This document shows, in pieces, positions 24,032 through 33,766 of a stretch of 64,000 bases of DNA. Made by a program: the position numbers and the translations under genes. Positions within the stretch are counted from its first letter, which is position 1; every line of letters begins with the position of its first letter. The notes beneath the pieces were generated by a model. That model ran no database searches. It saw only the letters and a program-made list of their open reading frames with translations, and had not been told where the DNA came from. Origin of the DNA: Alicyclobacillaceae bacterium I2511 (GTDB lineage Bacteria > Bacillota > Bacilli > Alicyclobacillales > Alicyclobacillaceae); the NCBI GenBank assembly GCA_003584005.1, contig QXHL01000010.1, forward strand, positions 1 to 64,000. Reading direction: 5' to 3'.

Positions 24032-25321
24032 TCAGGTCTCTGAACCCAGCCGATGTCGACGACTACGGTGCAGCAGGTGCAGGGCCAATCCCACCAGGAG
24101 GGCTGCCAGAGCCACTTCTAACTGGAACAAGGATTCCTGCAGAATCAGCCAGAGTGAGAGCACACTGGCCAAGGCGGGCAGGGTCCAGCCCAGCGGCAAA
24201 CGGAAGGGTCGACTCGTTGTCCGGGTTTTAGGCCGAATGCGCAATACGATGACGGACAGGCAGACCATCAGGTATTCGTACATGCGTGCCGCTACATTGA
24301 GTAAAAGCAGGTGCTGAAAAGTTCCTGTGACGGCCAGAAGGATGGCCAAAATACCGGTGATCCAGATTGCGCGGACTGGGGTCAGCCGACGGCGATGGGT
24401 ATAAGCAAAAAACCTCGGCAGGGTGTTGTCCAGCGCGAGGGCGTAGAGGGTTCGCGGTGCGGCTAAGGCTACCCCACTTTGCGTACCCAGAATGGACAGT
24501 GCTGCCCCTAGGGTCATAACCGTTAACCCGCCGGCAAACATCAGTCTACCCACCTCGGCTAAGGGAGCCTGGGCTGTGGCGAGGTGCGGGTCTATGTGCA
24601 TTGCCGCCCCTTGAATAAGCATGTAAAACACGGTAACGGACAGTAGAGTTCCCAAAATGGCCACAGCCACGGTGCGTCGGGGATTGACCATCTCGCCAGC
24701 GGGAATGGCTGCCATTTCAAAACCGCCATAAGCAAAAATCAAAATCAACACGGCCTGACCAAAGTGTAGGTGTGCAGGGTGGATTAGGCTTCCGCCCATT
24801 GCCGGATGGGTTACAAACAGGGCGACGACAATCAACAGCAACAGGGGAACCACTTTGGCCACAGTGAACACTGCAATGGCGACAGAGCCACTTTTCACGC
24901 CCAGTGTGTTGAGTAGGCACAACAGTCCAATGACCAAAATGATGATGGCGGCACGCCAGGGGGCGAGCACGGGAAACAGTGTCGCCAGGTAGCTGACAAA
25001 TCCATTGGCCAAGGCGGCCCAGCCTACTAAGTAAGTCAGCCAGGCCATCCAGCCCACGGTGAAGCCCAAAGTTTCGCCCATGGCGGCGGTGGCATAGGCA
25101 TAGGCTCCACCCGTACGTTGAGTCATGCTGCTCAATTCCGCAAAAGACAAGCCTATCAGGATACAGACTCCGCCGGCCACTAGGTAGGCCCACAGGGCCT
25201 GCGGACCAGCAAGCTTTGCCACCTGCCCGGGTAGCAAGAAGATGCCGCCCCCAATCACCCCGTTAATTCCTATCATCCACACCTCAGGGGCGTGTAGTGC
25301 TTTGCGAAGGTGTTCCTGCAA
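24032..25321 (-). CDS. APC-superfamily amino acid permease
   Basis: TTG 25321 is chosen because GGAGG lies 7 bases upstream; the open frame extends 33 codons further without one. The 429-residue protein has about 12 helices. The first helix motif is GINGVIGGGIFLLPGQ, the unwound substrate-binding segment of APC transporters, followed by LSFAELSSMTQRTGGAYAYA and IFAYGGFEMAAIPAGEMVNP. It should import or exchange amino acids. It is divergent from the nad operon. Confidence 0.87.
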   Translation of the reverse strand: MQEHLRKALHAPEVWMIGINGVIGGGIFLLPGQVAKLAGPQALWAYLVAGGVCILIGLSFAELSSMTQRTGGAYAYATAAMGETLGFTVGWMAWLTYLVGWAALANGFVSYLATLFPVLAPWRAAIIILVIGLLCLLNTLGVKSGSVAIAVFTVAKVVPLLLLIVVALFVTHPAMGGSLIHPAHLHFGQAVLILIFAYGGFEMAAIPAGEMVNPRRTVAVAILGTLLSVTVFYMLIQGAAMHIDPHLATAQAPLAEVGRLMFAGGLTVMTLGAALSILGTQSGVALAAPRTLYALALDNTLPRFFAYTHRRRLTPVRAIWITGILAILLAVTGTFQHLLLLNVAARMYEYLMVCLSVIVLRIRPKTRTTSRPFRLPLGWTLPALASVLSLWLILQESLFQLEVALAALLVGLALHLLHRSRRHRLGSET

Positions 25322-25381
25322 ACTAATTCCTCCTTCTCCTATGTGGTAACAATGATAACATGTTTTGTGACGAAAACCAGC

Positions 25382-25430
25382 TTGCGAAAAGTGAGAAAAG
25401 GAATTATTGTATATACACATGTCTTTACAT
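25382..25430 (+). promoter_or_regulatory. Candidate promoter and operator of the nad operon
   Basis: TTGCGA (25382-25387), 17 bp, TATTGT (25405-25410) form a promoter. Just downstream, ACATGTCTTTACAT (25417-25430) has ATGT/ACAT arms and a TGTC core, the kind of site used by the niacin-responsive repressor NiaR. The NiaR assignment is a guess. Confidence 0.35.
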
Positions 25431-25483
25431 AGAATGCGTGTCCGAATAGAGCGAAATGGATTGGAAGCATGTGAATTCAGGCG

Positions 25484-26446
25484 GTGTCAGACCGCTTTGC
25501 ACAGGAGGAGATGGCTATTTTCATCACGCAAGGGGTGCAGTCGCTGTTGGCGCTTGCCCTCGCCGAGGACATCGGGCGAGGGGATTGGACCAGTGAATGG
25601 ATGATTCCGCAGGACCTCACCGCGACGGCTACGGTTTGGCTGAAGCAGGCCGGTGTGGTGGCTGGCGTGCCGGTGTTGGCCCGAGTGTACCGAGAACTGG
25701 AGCCTGCAATTCAGGTGATACCGCTTGTGGCAGAGGGGGTTGAGGTAAGCGAGTCCACACCCATTTGCCGGGTGCTAGGACCGGCTCGGGCACTGCTGAC
25801 TGGCGAGCGGGTGGGACTAAACTTTGTGGCCCGACTCAGCGGGATTGCCAGCCAGACTCGCCAGGCGGTCCAGCGATTGGCAGGGACTGGAGTGCAGCTT
25901 CTGGATACTCGTAAAACCACCCCCGGATGGCGCGATTTGGAGAAGTACGCGGTGCGCATGGGGGGTGGACGGAATCACCGTTTTGGACTGGATGACATGA
26001 TTTTAATTAAGGACAACCACATTGCCTTAGCGGGGGGCATCCAGGCTGCGGTATCGCAAGTCCGTCGGCAGGCAGCTTTGTCACAACGCATTGAGGTGGA
26101 AGTGGATACCCTGGAGCAATTGGCGGAGGCTTTGGACAGTGGCGTCCATCTCATCCTTTTGGACAATATGGATACGCCCACACTCAAAAAGGCGGTGGAC
26201 CTCACACAGGGTAGAGTTCCCTTGGAAGCCTCAGGCAACATGAACCTAGATAGACTGCTGGAGGTGGCGGCTACGGGCGTGGATTATATTTCCATGGGAG
26301 GACTCACACATGGGGCCGTTAGCCTTGACGTAGGGTTAGAAGTCGTGGTTTGGGACAGCGCGAATTTGGACAGTGTGCACCCCCAGGCTACCCACGTTGG
26401 TGGATGCGAGAGGGGTGTAAACGACGATGCAGCAAGAGGACTTTGA
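25484..26446 (+). CDS. nadC: Nicotinate-nucleotide pyrophosphorylase (quinolinate phosphoribosyltransferase)
   Basis: NadC converts quinolinate and PRPP to nicotinate mononucleotide, CO2 and PPi. Visible signatures are LAEDIGRGDWTS at the N terminus, RVGLNFVARLSGIASQTR, DTRKTTPGWRDLEKYAVRMGG (substrate-binding Arg/Lys) and LIKDNHIA. GTG 25484 gives 320 aa; ATG 25511 lies right behind AGGAGG and is an alternative. The last ~25 residues extend beyond the usual end and overlap nadB by 20 bp. It is the first gene of nadC-nadB-nadA. Confidence 0.92.
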   Translation: MSDRFAQEEMAIFITQGVQSLLALALAEDIGRGDWTSEWMIPQDLTATATVWLKQAGVVAGVPVLARVYRELEPAIQVIPLVAEGVEVSESTPICRVLGPARALLTGERVGLNFVARLSGIASQTRQAVQRLAGTGVQLLDTRKTTPGWRDLEKYAVRMGGGRNHRFGLDDMILIKDNHIALAGGIQAAVSQVRRQAALSQRIEVEVDTLEQLAEALDSGVHLILLDNMDTPTLKKAVDLTQGRVPLEASGNMNLDRLLEVAATGVDYISMGGLTHGAVSLDVGLEVVVWDSANLDSVHPQATHVGGCERGVNDDAARGL

Positions 26447-27977
26447 TTTTGTCATTGTGGGTCAGGGTATTGCTGGGAGTGCTGCGGCCTATTGGCTCAG
26501 TCAGTATGGTGTGGTAGCCCTGGTAGCGAAGGGTGGGCAGACAGACAGCAATTCCTTTCATGCACAGGGCGGTATGGCTGCCGCCGTGGGAGCACAAGAC
26601 CAGTGTGTGTTTCATGCAGAGGATACGATTCGCGCTGGAGCGGGATTGTGTCACATAGAGAAAGTCAATCGGCTGGTGGAGCGAGCACCCCAGGTGGTGG
26701 AGTGGTTGGAGGGGTTGGGTGTTCCCTTTCAGCGGACCCCCCAGGGCTTGTGGGAGTTAGGGCTGGAAGGTGCCCATGGCCGGCCACGCATTTTACATGC
26801 TGGGGGCGATCAAACCGGTCGTAAAATGATGCAAACCCTGTTACAGGTCTTGGAGCAACAGCCGCATCTTCAGTTCTGGAACGACCTGTCTGTCATCGGT
26901 TTGGTAAAAAACCAACAAGAGCGGGTGGTGGGCGTGGTAGGGCAGTCGCTTTCCCAACCCGGGGCAAGCAGGGTGATGCTGCGCGCTCGCAAAGCAGTCA
27001 TTCTTGCCACGGGTGGGGTGGGGCAACTGTTTTTACATACCACCAATCCGTTGGGAGCTACCGGGGATGGATTGGCTTTGGCTTATGCGGCCAACGCGGC
27101 GTTGCGCAATCTGGAGTTTGTGCAGTTTCACCCGACAGCGTTACACGAACGCAACAATCCCCACTTTCTCATCTCCGAGGCGGTGCGGGGCGCCGGGGCT
27201 CGCCTGGTGGACGCACAAGCCAATCCTCTTGTGATTCCCCACCCCCTGCAGTCTCTGGGGCCTCGCGACGTGGTGGCGCGGGCCATTGATGGGCAACTGC
27301 GGGTGGGGCAGCGTGTTTATTTGGATGCTCGTTTGGTGAAGAATTTTGCGGAACACTTTCCTGCAATTTTTGAACACTGCGCAGAGCAAGGCCTCAATCC
27401 CCAGGTAGACCTGCTGCCCGTGGTTCCGACAGCACATTTCATGATGGGGGGCATTGCTGCACAGATGGACGGGCAGACCCATGTCACCGGACTGTACGCC
27501 ATTGGGGAGGTGGCCAACACGGGGGTACATGGGGCCAATCGGTTAGCCAGCAATTCCTTACTGGAGGGGCTGGTGATGGCCTGGGAATTGGCCAACGGGG
27601 CAGCGGACATGGTGTCGGCCCAATCCCTCTGTGTCGCGGACCCCACCGAGGAGTTTTTCACGCCAGATGGACCTGAGGTATTGCAGCGGGTGCGGGAAAT
27701 TTTATGGCAGAGCGCAGGCATTGTGCGCAGTACTGCCACACTGTGCGACGGCGAGGCGAAGCTTCGCCACTTGTCAGCCCAATTCCAAAAGTCTGCGGCT
27801 GTGACGGTAGCGCAGTTGATTGTCACGGCAGCTTTGCACCGGGAGGAAAGCCGGGGCGCCCATTTTCGGAGTGATTTTCCGGAACACAGTGTGCACTGGG
27901 ACGGCCTGGACACATGGCAGGTGCGACAGCAAATAGGGGGGATTGTCCATGAACGGACAGCTTCAGCGGACAGATGA
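26427..27977 (+). CDS. nadB: L-aspartate oxidase
   Basis: A 516-residue flavoprotein of the succinate dehydrogenase/fumarate reductase family. The FAD site FVIVGQGIAGSAAAYWLS is at residues ~8-25; HAQGGMAAAVG and FVQFHPTAL follow; the active-site Arg lies in ISEAVRGAGARL; the C-terminal FAD contact is GVHGANRLASNSLLEGL. It oxidises aspartate to iminoaspartate for NadA. ATG 26427 overlaps nadC and has GAGAGGGG upstream. The order C-B-A differs from the B-C-A of Bacillus subtilis. Confidence 0.93.
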   Translation: MQQEDFDFVIVGQGIAGSAAAYWLSQYGVVALVAKGGQTDSNSFHAQGGMAAAVGAQDQCVFHAEDTIRAGAGLCHIEKVNRLVERAPQVVEWLEGLGVPFQRTPQGLWELGLEGAHGRPRILHAGGDQTGRKMMQTLLQVLEQQPHLQFWNDLSVIGLVKNQQERVVGVVGQSLSQPGASRVMLRARKAVILATGGVGQLFLHTTNPLGATGDGLALAYAANAALRNLEFVQFHPTALHERNNPHFLISEAVRGAGARLVDAQANPLVIPHPLQSLGPRDVVARAIDGQLRVGQRVYLDARLVKNFAEHFPAIFEHCAEQGLNPQVDLLPVVPTAHFMMGGIAAQMDGQTHVTGLYAIGEVANTGVHGANRLASNSLLEGLVMAWELANGAADMVSAQSLCVADPTEEFFTPDGPEVLQRVREILWQSAGIVRSTATLCDGEAKLRHLSAQFQKSAAVTVAQLIVTAALHREESRGAHFRSDFPEHSVHWDGLDTWQVRQQIGGIVHERTASADR

Positions 27978-28917
27978 AGTGCAACTGACGGCGGCCATTC
28001 GGGTGTTGAAACAACAGCGCCAGGCGCTGATACTGGCACACAACTATCAACGCAAAGAGGTGCAGGATGTGGCCGATGTGGTGGGAGACTCGCTGGCTTT
28101 GGCGAGGGCTGCCCTGCATACCGATGCGAAGGTGATTGTTTTTGCTGGAGTACACTTTATGGCTGAGACGGCAGCAATTCTTAACCCAGACAAACAGGTG
28201 TTGCTCCCCGACCTGCAGGCGGGGTGTTCTTTGGCGGACACCATCAATGCGGACCAATTGCGGGCTTGGAAGGCGGAACATCCGGGAGCGGTGGTGGTGT
28301 CCTATGTGAATACCCAAGCCACGGTGAAGGCGGAGAGTGACTATTGCTGCACCTCGGCCAATGCTGTGGCTGTGGTGTCCGCCATCCCTGCGGACAGGGA
28401 GGTGCTGTTTTTGCCAGACATGTTTCTCGGCGCGTATGTACAGCGTGTGACAGGGCGAACGAATATGCACATTTGGCTGGGGGAGTGTCATGTACACGCC
28501 GGGATTGCCCCAACGGATGTTCACACCGTGTTGCAACAACACCCCACCGCAGAGGTGTTGATACACCCGGAGTGTGGTTGCTCCACTTCTGACTTATACT
28601 TGCTGGCAGACGGCACCCTGCCAAAGGAGCGCACCCGGGTATTGTCCACAGGCGGCATGTTGCGTCACGCACAGGAAAGTGATGTCGAGGAGTTCGTTGT
28701 GGCCACAGAAATTGGCATCCTCCACCAACTACAAAAACAAAGCCCAGAGAAAAAATTTATTGCCGCAAATTCGCACGCCATCTGTCCGTTTATGAAAGAA
28801 ATTACGCTGGAAAAAATACTCACTGCGCTGCGCGAAAACCGCTATGTCATCACGGTACCGACAACAATTGCCCAGCAAGCCAGGCAGGCCATTGAGCGGA
28901 TGGTGGCAGTGGGCTGA
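27949..28917 (+). CDS. nadA: Quinolinate synthase A
   Basis: 322 residues from ATG 27949 (GGGGGG upstream, overlapping nadB by 29 bp). NadA condenses iminoaspartate with dihydroxyacetone phosphate to quinolinate on a [4Fe-4S] cluster. Candidate cluster cysteines lie in SDYCCTSANA, HPECGCSTSD and AICPFMKE. The N-terminal ILAHNYQRKEVQDVADVVGDS and GVHFMAETAAILNPDK are family signatures. It completes a three-gene de novo NAD pathway. No nifS-like or nadR gene is attached. Confidence 0.93.
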   Translation: MNGQLQRTDEVQLTAAIRVLKQQRQALILAHNYQRKEVQDVADVVGDSLALARAALHTDAKVIVFAGVHFMAETAAILNPDKQVLLPDLQAGCSLADTINADQLRAWKAEHPGAVVVSYVNTQATVKAESDYCCTSANAVAVVSAIPADREVLFLPDMFLGAYVQRVTGRTNMHIWLGECHVHAGIAPTDVHTVLQQHPTAEVLIHPECGCSTSDLYLLADGTLPKERTRVLSTGGMLRHAQESDVEEFVVATEIGILHQLQKQSPEKKFIAANSHAICPFMKEITLEKILTALRENRYVITVPTTIAQQARQAIERMVAVG

Positions 28918-28975
28918 GCAAACTGAACTTTTCGCGCCCTCGCGGGTCTATACAGACAATAGGGGCGCAAAAAAA

Positions 28976-29040
28976 GCAATATAAAAAGGCAATATAAAAA
29001 GGCAATATAAAAAAGCAATATAAAAAAGCAATATAAAAAA
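28976..29040 (+). repeat. 13 bp tandem repeat, 5 units
   Basis: GCAATATAAAAAG occurs twice, then GCAATATAAAAAA three times. It is an AT-rich array 59 bp after nadA. A GCGCCC/GGGCGC stem (about 28934-28968) precedes it. The array contains many TATAAA-like sequences and lies 93 bp upstream of the transglycosylase start. Confidence 0.9.
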
Positions 29041-29132
29041 GCCATACACTAGGGCACACAATCACCTATACGTCTGTGCGGACTCATTGCGCTCGCGTCT
29101 CCCAACAAAGACGGGACGAGGTGAACTGCGGG

Positions 29133-29849
29133 ATGAAAGTGATGAAGGGACTTTTCAAGGGGTTGCTTGTGACCACTGTATTAGCCGCAATTGGTTGGGT
29201 TTCCATTTGGGTGTATTTCACACGGGTGTCTCCCATTGCCAGCCAAGTGAAGGCTGTGGTCCTACAGCGAGTGGCCAAACGGCACATCCATTTTCTCACT
29301 TATGAGCAATTACCTGTGGGGTATCGACAGGCTGTCGTAGCCACCGAAGACAGAACCTTTTATTCGAACATCGGCGTAGATTTCTTTTCCATTGTACGTG
29401 CGGCCTGGGTGGACCTGCAGCAGGGTAGCTTTGTGCAGGGGGGCTCTACGCTGACACAACAACTGGTGCACAACACGCTACTCAACCACCAGCCGAAGAC
29501 GGTCTACTGGAAAATACGCGAAACCATTGACGCTATAGGCCTTTATGACACCATGAGTAAGCAGGAGACGTTGGCCTTGTACGCCAACGATATCTACTTT
29601 GGCCATGGGGCTTACGGATTGTATGCCGCAACCCAGCAGTATTTTGGCAAGCCCCTGGGGGCGCTGAATCCAGGGGAGTTGGCGATGCTGGCTGGAATTC
29701 CCAATGCCCCCAGCGTTTATGATCCGTTGCGCAACCTTCATCTGGCCAGAGAGCGGCAGCAAATTGTGGTGCAAAGTATGGTGGCCGACGGGGTTATCAG
29801 CGTGACGGAGGCAAAAGGGATTTTGCAAGACCCAATTGAGCTGGCATGA
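29133..29849 (+). CDS. Monofunctional peptidoglycan glycosyltransferase (GT51)
   Basis: A 238-residue protein from ATG 29133 (AGGTG upstream). One N-terminal transmembrane helix (residues ~8-30) anchors it outside the membrane. The GT51 catalytic motif TEDRTFYSNIGVDFFSIVRA (Glu72) and the GGSTLTQQLVHNTLL and YANDIYFGHGAYGLYAATQQ motifs are complete. It polymerises lipid II into glycan strands. There is no transpeptidase domain, so it resembles MtgA or an isolated PBP1 head. Confidence 0.88.
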   Translation: MKVMKGLFKGLLVTTVLAAIGWVSIWVYFTRVSPIASQVKAVVLQRVAKRHIHFLTYEQLPVGYRQAVVATEDRTFYSNIGVDFFSIVRAAWVDLQQGSFVQGGSTLTQQLVHNTLLNHQPKTVYWKIRETIDAIGLYDTMSKQETLALYANDIYFGHGAYGLYAATQQYFGKPLGALNPGELAMLAGIPNAPSVYDPLRNLHLARERQQIVVQSMVADGVISVTEAKGILQDPIELA

Positions 29850-29870
29850 TGGCGGCAGCTTGGCTGCGCT

Positions 29871-31559
29871 TTAGAGGTGTCCGGATTTGATGATGGACCA
29901 GATGAGCAGCACCATCATCAGCAGACCTACCACCAGGCCCACGTCGGTGACAGGAGTTTGAAAAATACGAGCGGGGGATTTGTCTAAGGCGGAGGCCACC
30001 ATCCAGCCGGACATAAAAATGCTAAAGGACAACAGCAGAATGCTGAAAGACAGTCGGTTGCCAATGCGATCCAACTTGAGCAGCAGCTTGGGGAGCTCGG
30101 GGATTTGTATCTGCATCCGGGCTTTGCCATTGCGTAGGTCCTTTACAAGGGTACGCAATTGATGGGGGAAGTCTATTGCGAATTCTGCCATGTCAAGCAA
30201 CAGGTGGAAACCTTGACGGGAGACGTTGGCGGGCCGCAGGCGTTGTTTGATGAGTTCTTTGCCAAACGGTTCTGCCACGTCCATGATGCGAAACTTCGGG
30301 TCTAGTTCTTGCACGACACCCTCGATGGTCAACAGGGTTTTTCCCACCAAGCTCAGTTCAGCGGGAATTTGAATCCGATGCCGAAAGGCTACAGTCAGCA
30401 GTTCCCGTACAGCCTCACCCAAATTTACTTGGCTCATTGCCACATCATAGTATTTTTCCCGCATATCTTCCACATCACGCCGCAGCTTGGACTCGTTCAC
30501 GTCTGCGGGGACCACACCCATGCGGCGCAAGGCACGCAGAATCATGTCTGTGTTGCGACGCATCAGACCAATGATGAGGCCAGACAGGTGTTGCTTCATA
30601 TCTGGGGTTAGACGTCCCACCATGCCAAAGTCCATAAACAAAATGACGTGTCCAGGCAGTGCCGCAAGATTCCCCGGGTGGGGGTCGGCGTGAAACACAC
30701 CCTGTAACAAGAGCTGGCTAAACACCGCTCTAGACGCCCGGGTTGCCAGTTCCTTCGGATCGAACCCGGCTTCCAGTAAGTGCTGGCGGTCACTCAGTTT
30801 AATGCCTTCCACAAATTCCATTACCAGTACGCGCGGTGTCGTGTAGTCCCAAAAAATTCGTGGAATGCGCACTGTTGGGTCCTCAGAAAATTGATGGGCG
30901 ATCCGTTCCGAGTTGCGGGCTTCAATGGTGTAGTCTAACTCATTCATGAGGGTGCGGCGGAACTCTTCCACGACCTCTCCGAGTTGGTAGTGGCGCGCCC
31001 ATTCGATATGTCGTTCGGCCATGTCCATAATGTCTGCCATGACTTCAAAATCGGTTTCAATGCGCACGCGGATATCTGGGCGCTGCACCTTGACAGCCAC
31101 CACTTCGCCGGTGTGCAAAACCGCCCGGTGGACTTGACCGATGGAGGCAGACCCTACTGGGGTGGGGTCAAAGCTTGCGAAGACCTGGGATAGGGGGGTA
31201 CCAAGGTCTGCTTCAATCACCTGTGTCATCTGTGTGACGGGAAAGGGAGGCACCTCGTCCTGCAACTTGGACAACTGCTGTGTTAAGTCGAGCGGAAATA
31301 GGTCTGGACGCAAACTGGCCACCTGGCCAAACTTAATAAAGGTGGGCCCGAGTTGTTCAATGACCACCCGAATGCGTTCATACAGGTTTAGAGTGTCCCG
31401 CAAGGGTGGAGCGCGGTGGGCCCGTAAAGGCAGGGACAGCAACTGGGACAGCCCAATTTCGTCCAGAAACCAGCCAAAACCGTGTTTTATTAAGATTTGC
31501 GCAATTTCTCGGTATCGCTGCAAATGGCGAACGCGTTTGCCAACGAGCAACCACGTCAC
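29871..31559 (-). CDS. ABC1/AarF/UbiB-family atypical kinase
   Basis: 562 residues from GTG 31559. Family features: KFGQVASLRPDLFP with the KxGQ motif near residue 76, the Ala-rich loop VGSASIGQVHRAVL, VAVKVQRPD (the nucleotide-binding Lys), FHADPHPGNL and FMDFGMVGRL (metal-binding Asp). Two hydrophobic segments at the C terminus anchor it to the membrane. UbiB/COQ8-like proteins support isoprenoid quinone synthesis as ATPases. Firmicute members are common but little studied. The gene ends 22 bp from the convergent transglycosylase. Confidence 0.88.
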   Translation of the reverse strand: MTWLLVGKRVRHLQRYREIAQILIKHGFGWFLDEIGLSQLLSLPLRAHRAPPLRDTLNLYERIRVVIEQLGPTFIKFGQVASLRPDLFPLDLTQQLSKLQDEVPPFPVTQMTQVIEADLGTPLSQVFASFDPTPVGSASIGQVHRAVLHTGEVVAVKVQRPDIRVRIETDFEVMADIMDMAERHIEWARHYQLGEVVEEFRRTLMNELDYTIEARNSERIAHQFSEDPTVRIPRIFWDYTTPRVLVMEFVEGIKLSDRQHLLEAGFDPKELATRASRAVFSQLLLQGVFHADPHPGNLAALPGHVILFMDFGMVGRLTPDMKQHLSGLIIGLMRRNTDMILRALRRMGVVPADVNESKLRRDVEDMREKYYDVAMSQVNLGEAVRELLTVAFRHRIQIPAELSLVGKTLLTIEGVVQELDPKFRIMDVAEPFGKELIKQRLRPANVSRQGFHLLLDMAEFAIDFPHQLRTLVKDLRNGKARMQIQIPELPKLLLKLDRIGNRLSFSILLLSFSIFMSGWMVASALDKSPARIFQTPVTDVGLVVGLLMMVLLIWSIIKSGHL

Positions 31560-31615
31560 CCCCCTGTTTTGGCCAGTGGCCCCGGTTACTAAGATTGCAA
31601 CTGGGGCATACAGAC

Positions 31616-32641
31616 TTAGTCTAGCACAGGTGAACGTGGGAATCCTAGGAATTCCACCTTAGGGTGGGTGCAAGACGGGCGCGACACAAAGGTAGCGCAC
31701 TCCACGTTGCTTTCCCGCCAGGCGAGCGTCATGGCGTCGGCCACCTGGGTTGCAATTTGATTGCTGTCACACCAGGCAAGTAAAGTGGGTCCGGCACCGC
31801 TGAGGGTGGTAGTGAGCGCGCCCGCCCGCAGGGCCGCTTTACGCACCGCTACAAACCCAGGGATGAGATTCTGGCGGTACTGTTCATGCAGGTAATCGCG
31901 AAAGCTCCCCCTCAGCCAGTCCAGCTTGTCCTGGCTTAGTGCCAGCACCAAGCGGGCCGCCTGGGCCGAGTTGGCAGCGGCGTCTGTCAAGGGGACGTGG
32001 CTGGGCAGCACCCGCCTGGCATCTTCGGTACGCAAGGGAAAGTTGGGCACGGCGACAGCAAAACACAGCCGCTCCGGCAAGGGCAGGGGGAATGAGCGGG
32101 GGCCGCCTCCCTCGGTCACGGACAACCAGGCTCCGCCAAGCATGGCGGGGGTGACGTTGTCTGGGTGTCCCTCGAGGTCTACAGCCATCGCCAGCAACTT
32201 ATTTTCCCCGTAGGCCCGTGCGGGATCAAAATGTTGTAGTAAGGCATTGCCCAGCATCAGGCCACTGACAATTGCGGTGGCGCTGGAACCTAAACCAGAG
32301 GCGACAGGCACTTGGTTGTCTAGGTGTAAATCCCAGTTGTGGGGAACCTTTGAAGTGCCTGATTGCTCCAAGACAATGTCGATGGTGTGGACAATGACAT
32401 TGCTGCGATCCGTAGGCAGCAATCGCGCCGATTCGCCGTGGATGGTCACGGTGAAGCTGCGATTAAGGTATAATTCCACGGTGTTGAACAAGTCCAGGGC
32501 CAATCCCATGCTGTCAAACCCGGGACCTAGGTTGGCCGTGGTTGCAGGCACTCGCACCCGCATTCGCGGCAGCTCGTCGATAGGGTTTACCGCCTGTGCA
32601 CCCGGGTTTGTTCCCAGCTGGGTGGAGGGTGACTGAATCAT
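31616..32641 (-). CDS. thrB: Homoserine kinase
   Basis: A 341-residue GHMP kinase. [21 protein letters not shown] and the phosphate loop [16 protein letters not shown] are diagnostic, with [12 protein letters not shown] near the C terminus. It phosphorylates homoserine for threonine synthase. An extra ~26 residues precede the conserved start, so translation may begin later. It overlaps thrC by 4 bp (ATGA), thrC being upstream; no hom gene is attached. Confidence 0.92.
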   Translation of the reverse strand: MIQSPSTQLGTNPGAQAVNPIDELPRMRVRVPATTANLGPGFDSMGLALDLFNTVELYLNRSFTVTIHGESARLLPTDRSNVIVHTIDIVLEQSGTSKVPHNWDLHLDNQVPVASGLGSSATAIVSGLMLGNALLQHFDPARAYGENKLLAMAVDLEGHPDNVTPAMLGGAWLSVTEGGGPRSFPLPLPERLCFAVAVPNFPLRTEDARRVLPSHVPLTDAAANSAQAARLVLALSQDKLDWLRGSFRDYLHEQYRQNLIPGFVAVRKAALRAGALTTTLSGAGPTLLAWCDSNQIATQVADAMTLAWRESNVECATFVSRPSCTHPKVEFLGFPRSPVLD

Positions 32642-33696
32642 AAGGACTGCTCCAATACTTTTGTGACCGCTCCAATCTGTGCGTCTACCACGGTGGGTTC
32701 TTGGGGGCTCACGGCCATCGCGTTGTCCGGGTCTTTCAGACCGTTGCCGGTTAATACGCAGACAATGGTTTCTCCTTTGCCAAGCGTTCCCGCTGCAGCC
32801 AATTTGAGCAGTCCGGCCACAGACGCGGCGGAGGCGGGTTCGGCAAACACGCCCTCCCTGGCAATCAATTGATAGGCCTCACGAATTTCGTCATCGCTGA
32901 CCGCTGCAATGGCTCCCTGGGACTCCTTGGCCGCAGTTAAGGCCAGTGCGCCAGAGGCTGGGTGACCAATGCGGATGGCTGTGGCGAAGGTTTCTGGGTT
33001 GTCAATGCCGACACCGCGCACCAATGCTGCCGCCCCTTCCGCTTCAAAACCGTGCATGTGGGGTCGGCTGGTTATTACGCCCGCTTTATAATAGGCCGAA
33101 AAGCCCATCCAGTAGGCACTGATGTTACCAGCATTGCCCACCGGAATGCACAATCGGTCCGGGGCTCGTCCCAGGGCATCACAGACCTCAAAGGCGGCCG
33201 TCTGTTGGCCCTGTAGGCGAAAAGGATTGATGGAGTTAACAATGGTGAGGGGGAGCGATTTTGCAACTTGTCGGACCAATTCTAGAGCCTGGTCAAAATT
33301 GCCTCGCACGGCCACAATTTCGGCACCGTAAATGCGAGCTTGGGCCAATTTGCCGAGTGCCACATAGCCGTCAGGAATTAAAATAAAAGACCGGATGCCC
33401 GCCCGTGCCGCATAGGCGGCCGCTGCGGCGGAGGTGTTGCCGGTGGAGGCGCAGATGACCGCGTTGCTCCCCGCTTCAATGGCCTTGGCCACAGCCAGTA
33501 CCATGCCACGGTCCTTGAAGGACCCGGTGGGATTGGCTCCGTCATACTTGAAATACACCTCTGCCTGCAAGCGTTGACTCAAACGTTCTGAAAAAATTAA
33601 AGGAGTGTTTCCCTCAGACAAAGATAAGGTTGGAGTTTTATCAGTGACAGGTAACCAGGAACGATAATGTGCGAGTAAGCCAGGCCAGCGTGCCAT
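32638..33696 (-). CDS. thrC: Threonine synthase
   Basis: Start ATG 33696 (GGAG 8 bases upstream) is preferred to ATG 33702. The PLP lysine lies in [27 protein letters not shown] binds the cofactor phosphate region, and [13 protein letters not shown] and LTGNGLKDP complete the fold-type II signature. It makes threonine from O-phosphohomoserine. The protein is 352 aa, the short bacterial form. A good promoter lies upstream at 33738-33766. Confidence 0.93.
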   Translation of the reverse strand: MARWPGLLAHYRSWLPVTDKTPTLSLSEGNTPLIFSERLSQRLQAEVYFKYDGANPTGSFKDRGMVLAVAKAIEAGSNAVICASTGNTSAAAAAYAARAGIRSFILIPDGYVALGKLAQARIYGAEIVAVRGNFDQALELVRQVAKSLPLTIVNSINPFRLQGQQTAAFEVCDALGRAPDRLCIPVGNAGNISAYWMGFSAYYKAGVITSRPHMHGFEAEGAAALVRGVGIDNPETFATAIRIGHPASGALALTAAKESQGAIAAVSDDEIREAYQLIAREGVFAEPASAASVAGLLKLAAAGTLGKGETIVCVLTGNGLKDPDNAMAVSPQEPTVVDAQIGAVTKVLEQSL

Positions 33697-33737
33697 GTGC
33701 ATTTCTCCTTTTTACGAGACATCTCTCATTGTTGGCT

Positions 33738-33766
33738 ATTATTGCGACGAGTCTGGCAGTTGTCAA
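33738..33766 (-). promoter_or_regulatory. SigA-type promoter of thrC-thrB
   Basis: On the minus strand TTGACA (33766-33761), 17 bp, AATAAT (33743-33738). It sits about 40 bp before the thrC start. No T-box or other leader structure fits in the short leader. Confidence 0.7.

Noticed and set aside
28934-28968. Terminator after nadA
   Set aside because: The GCGCCC/GGGCGC stem is followed by A residues on the coding strand and by no T-run in either direction.
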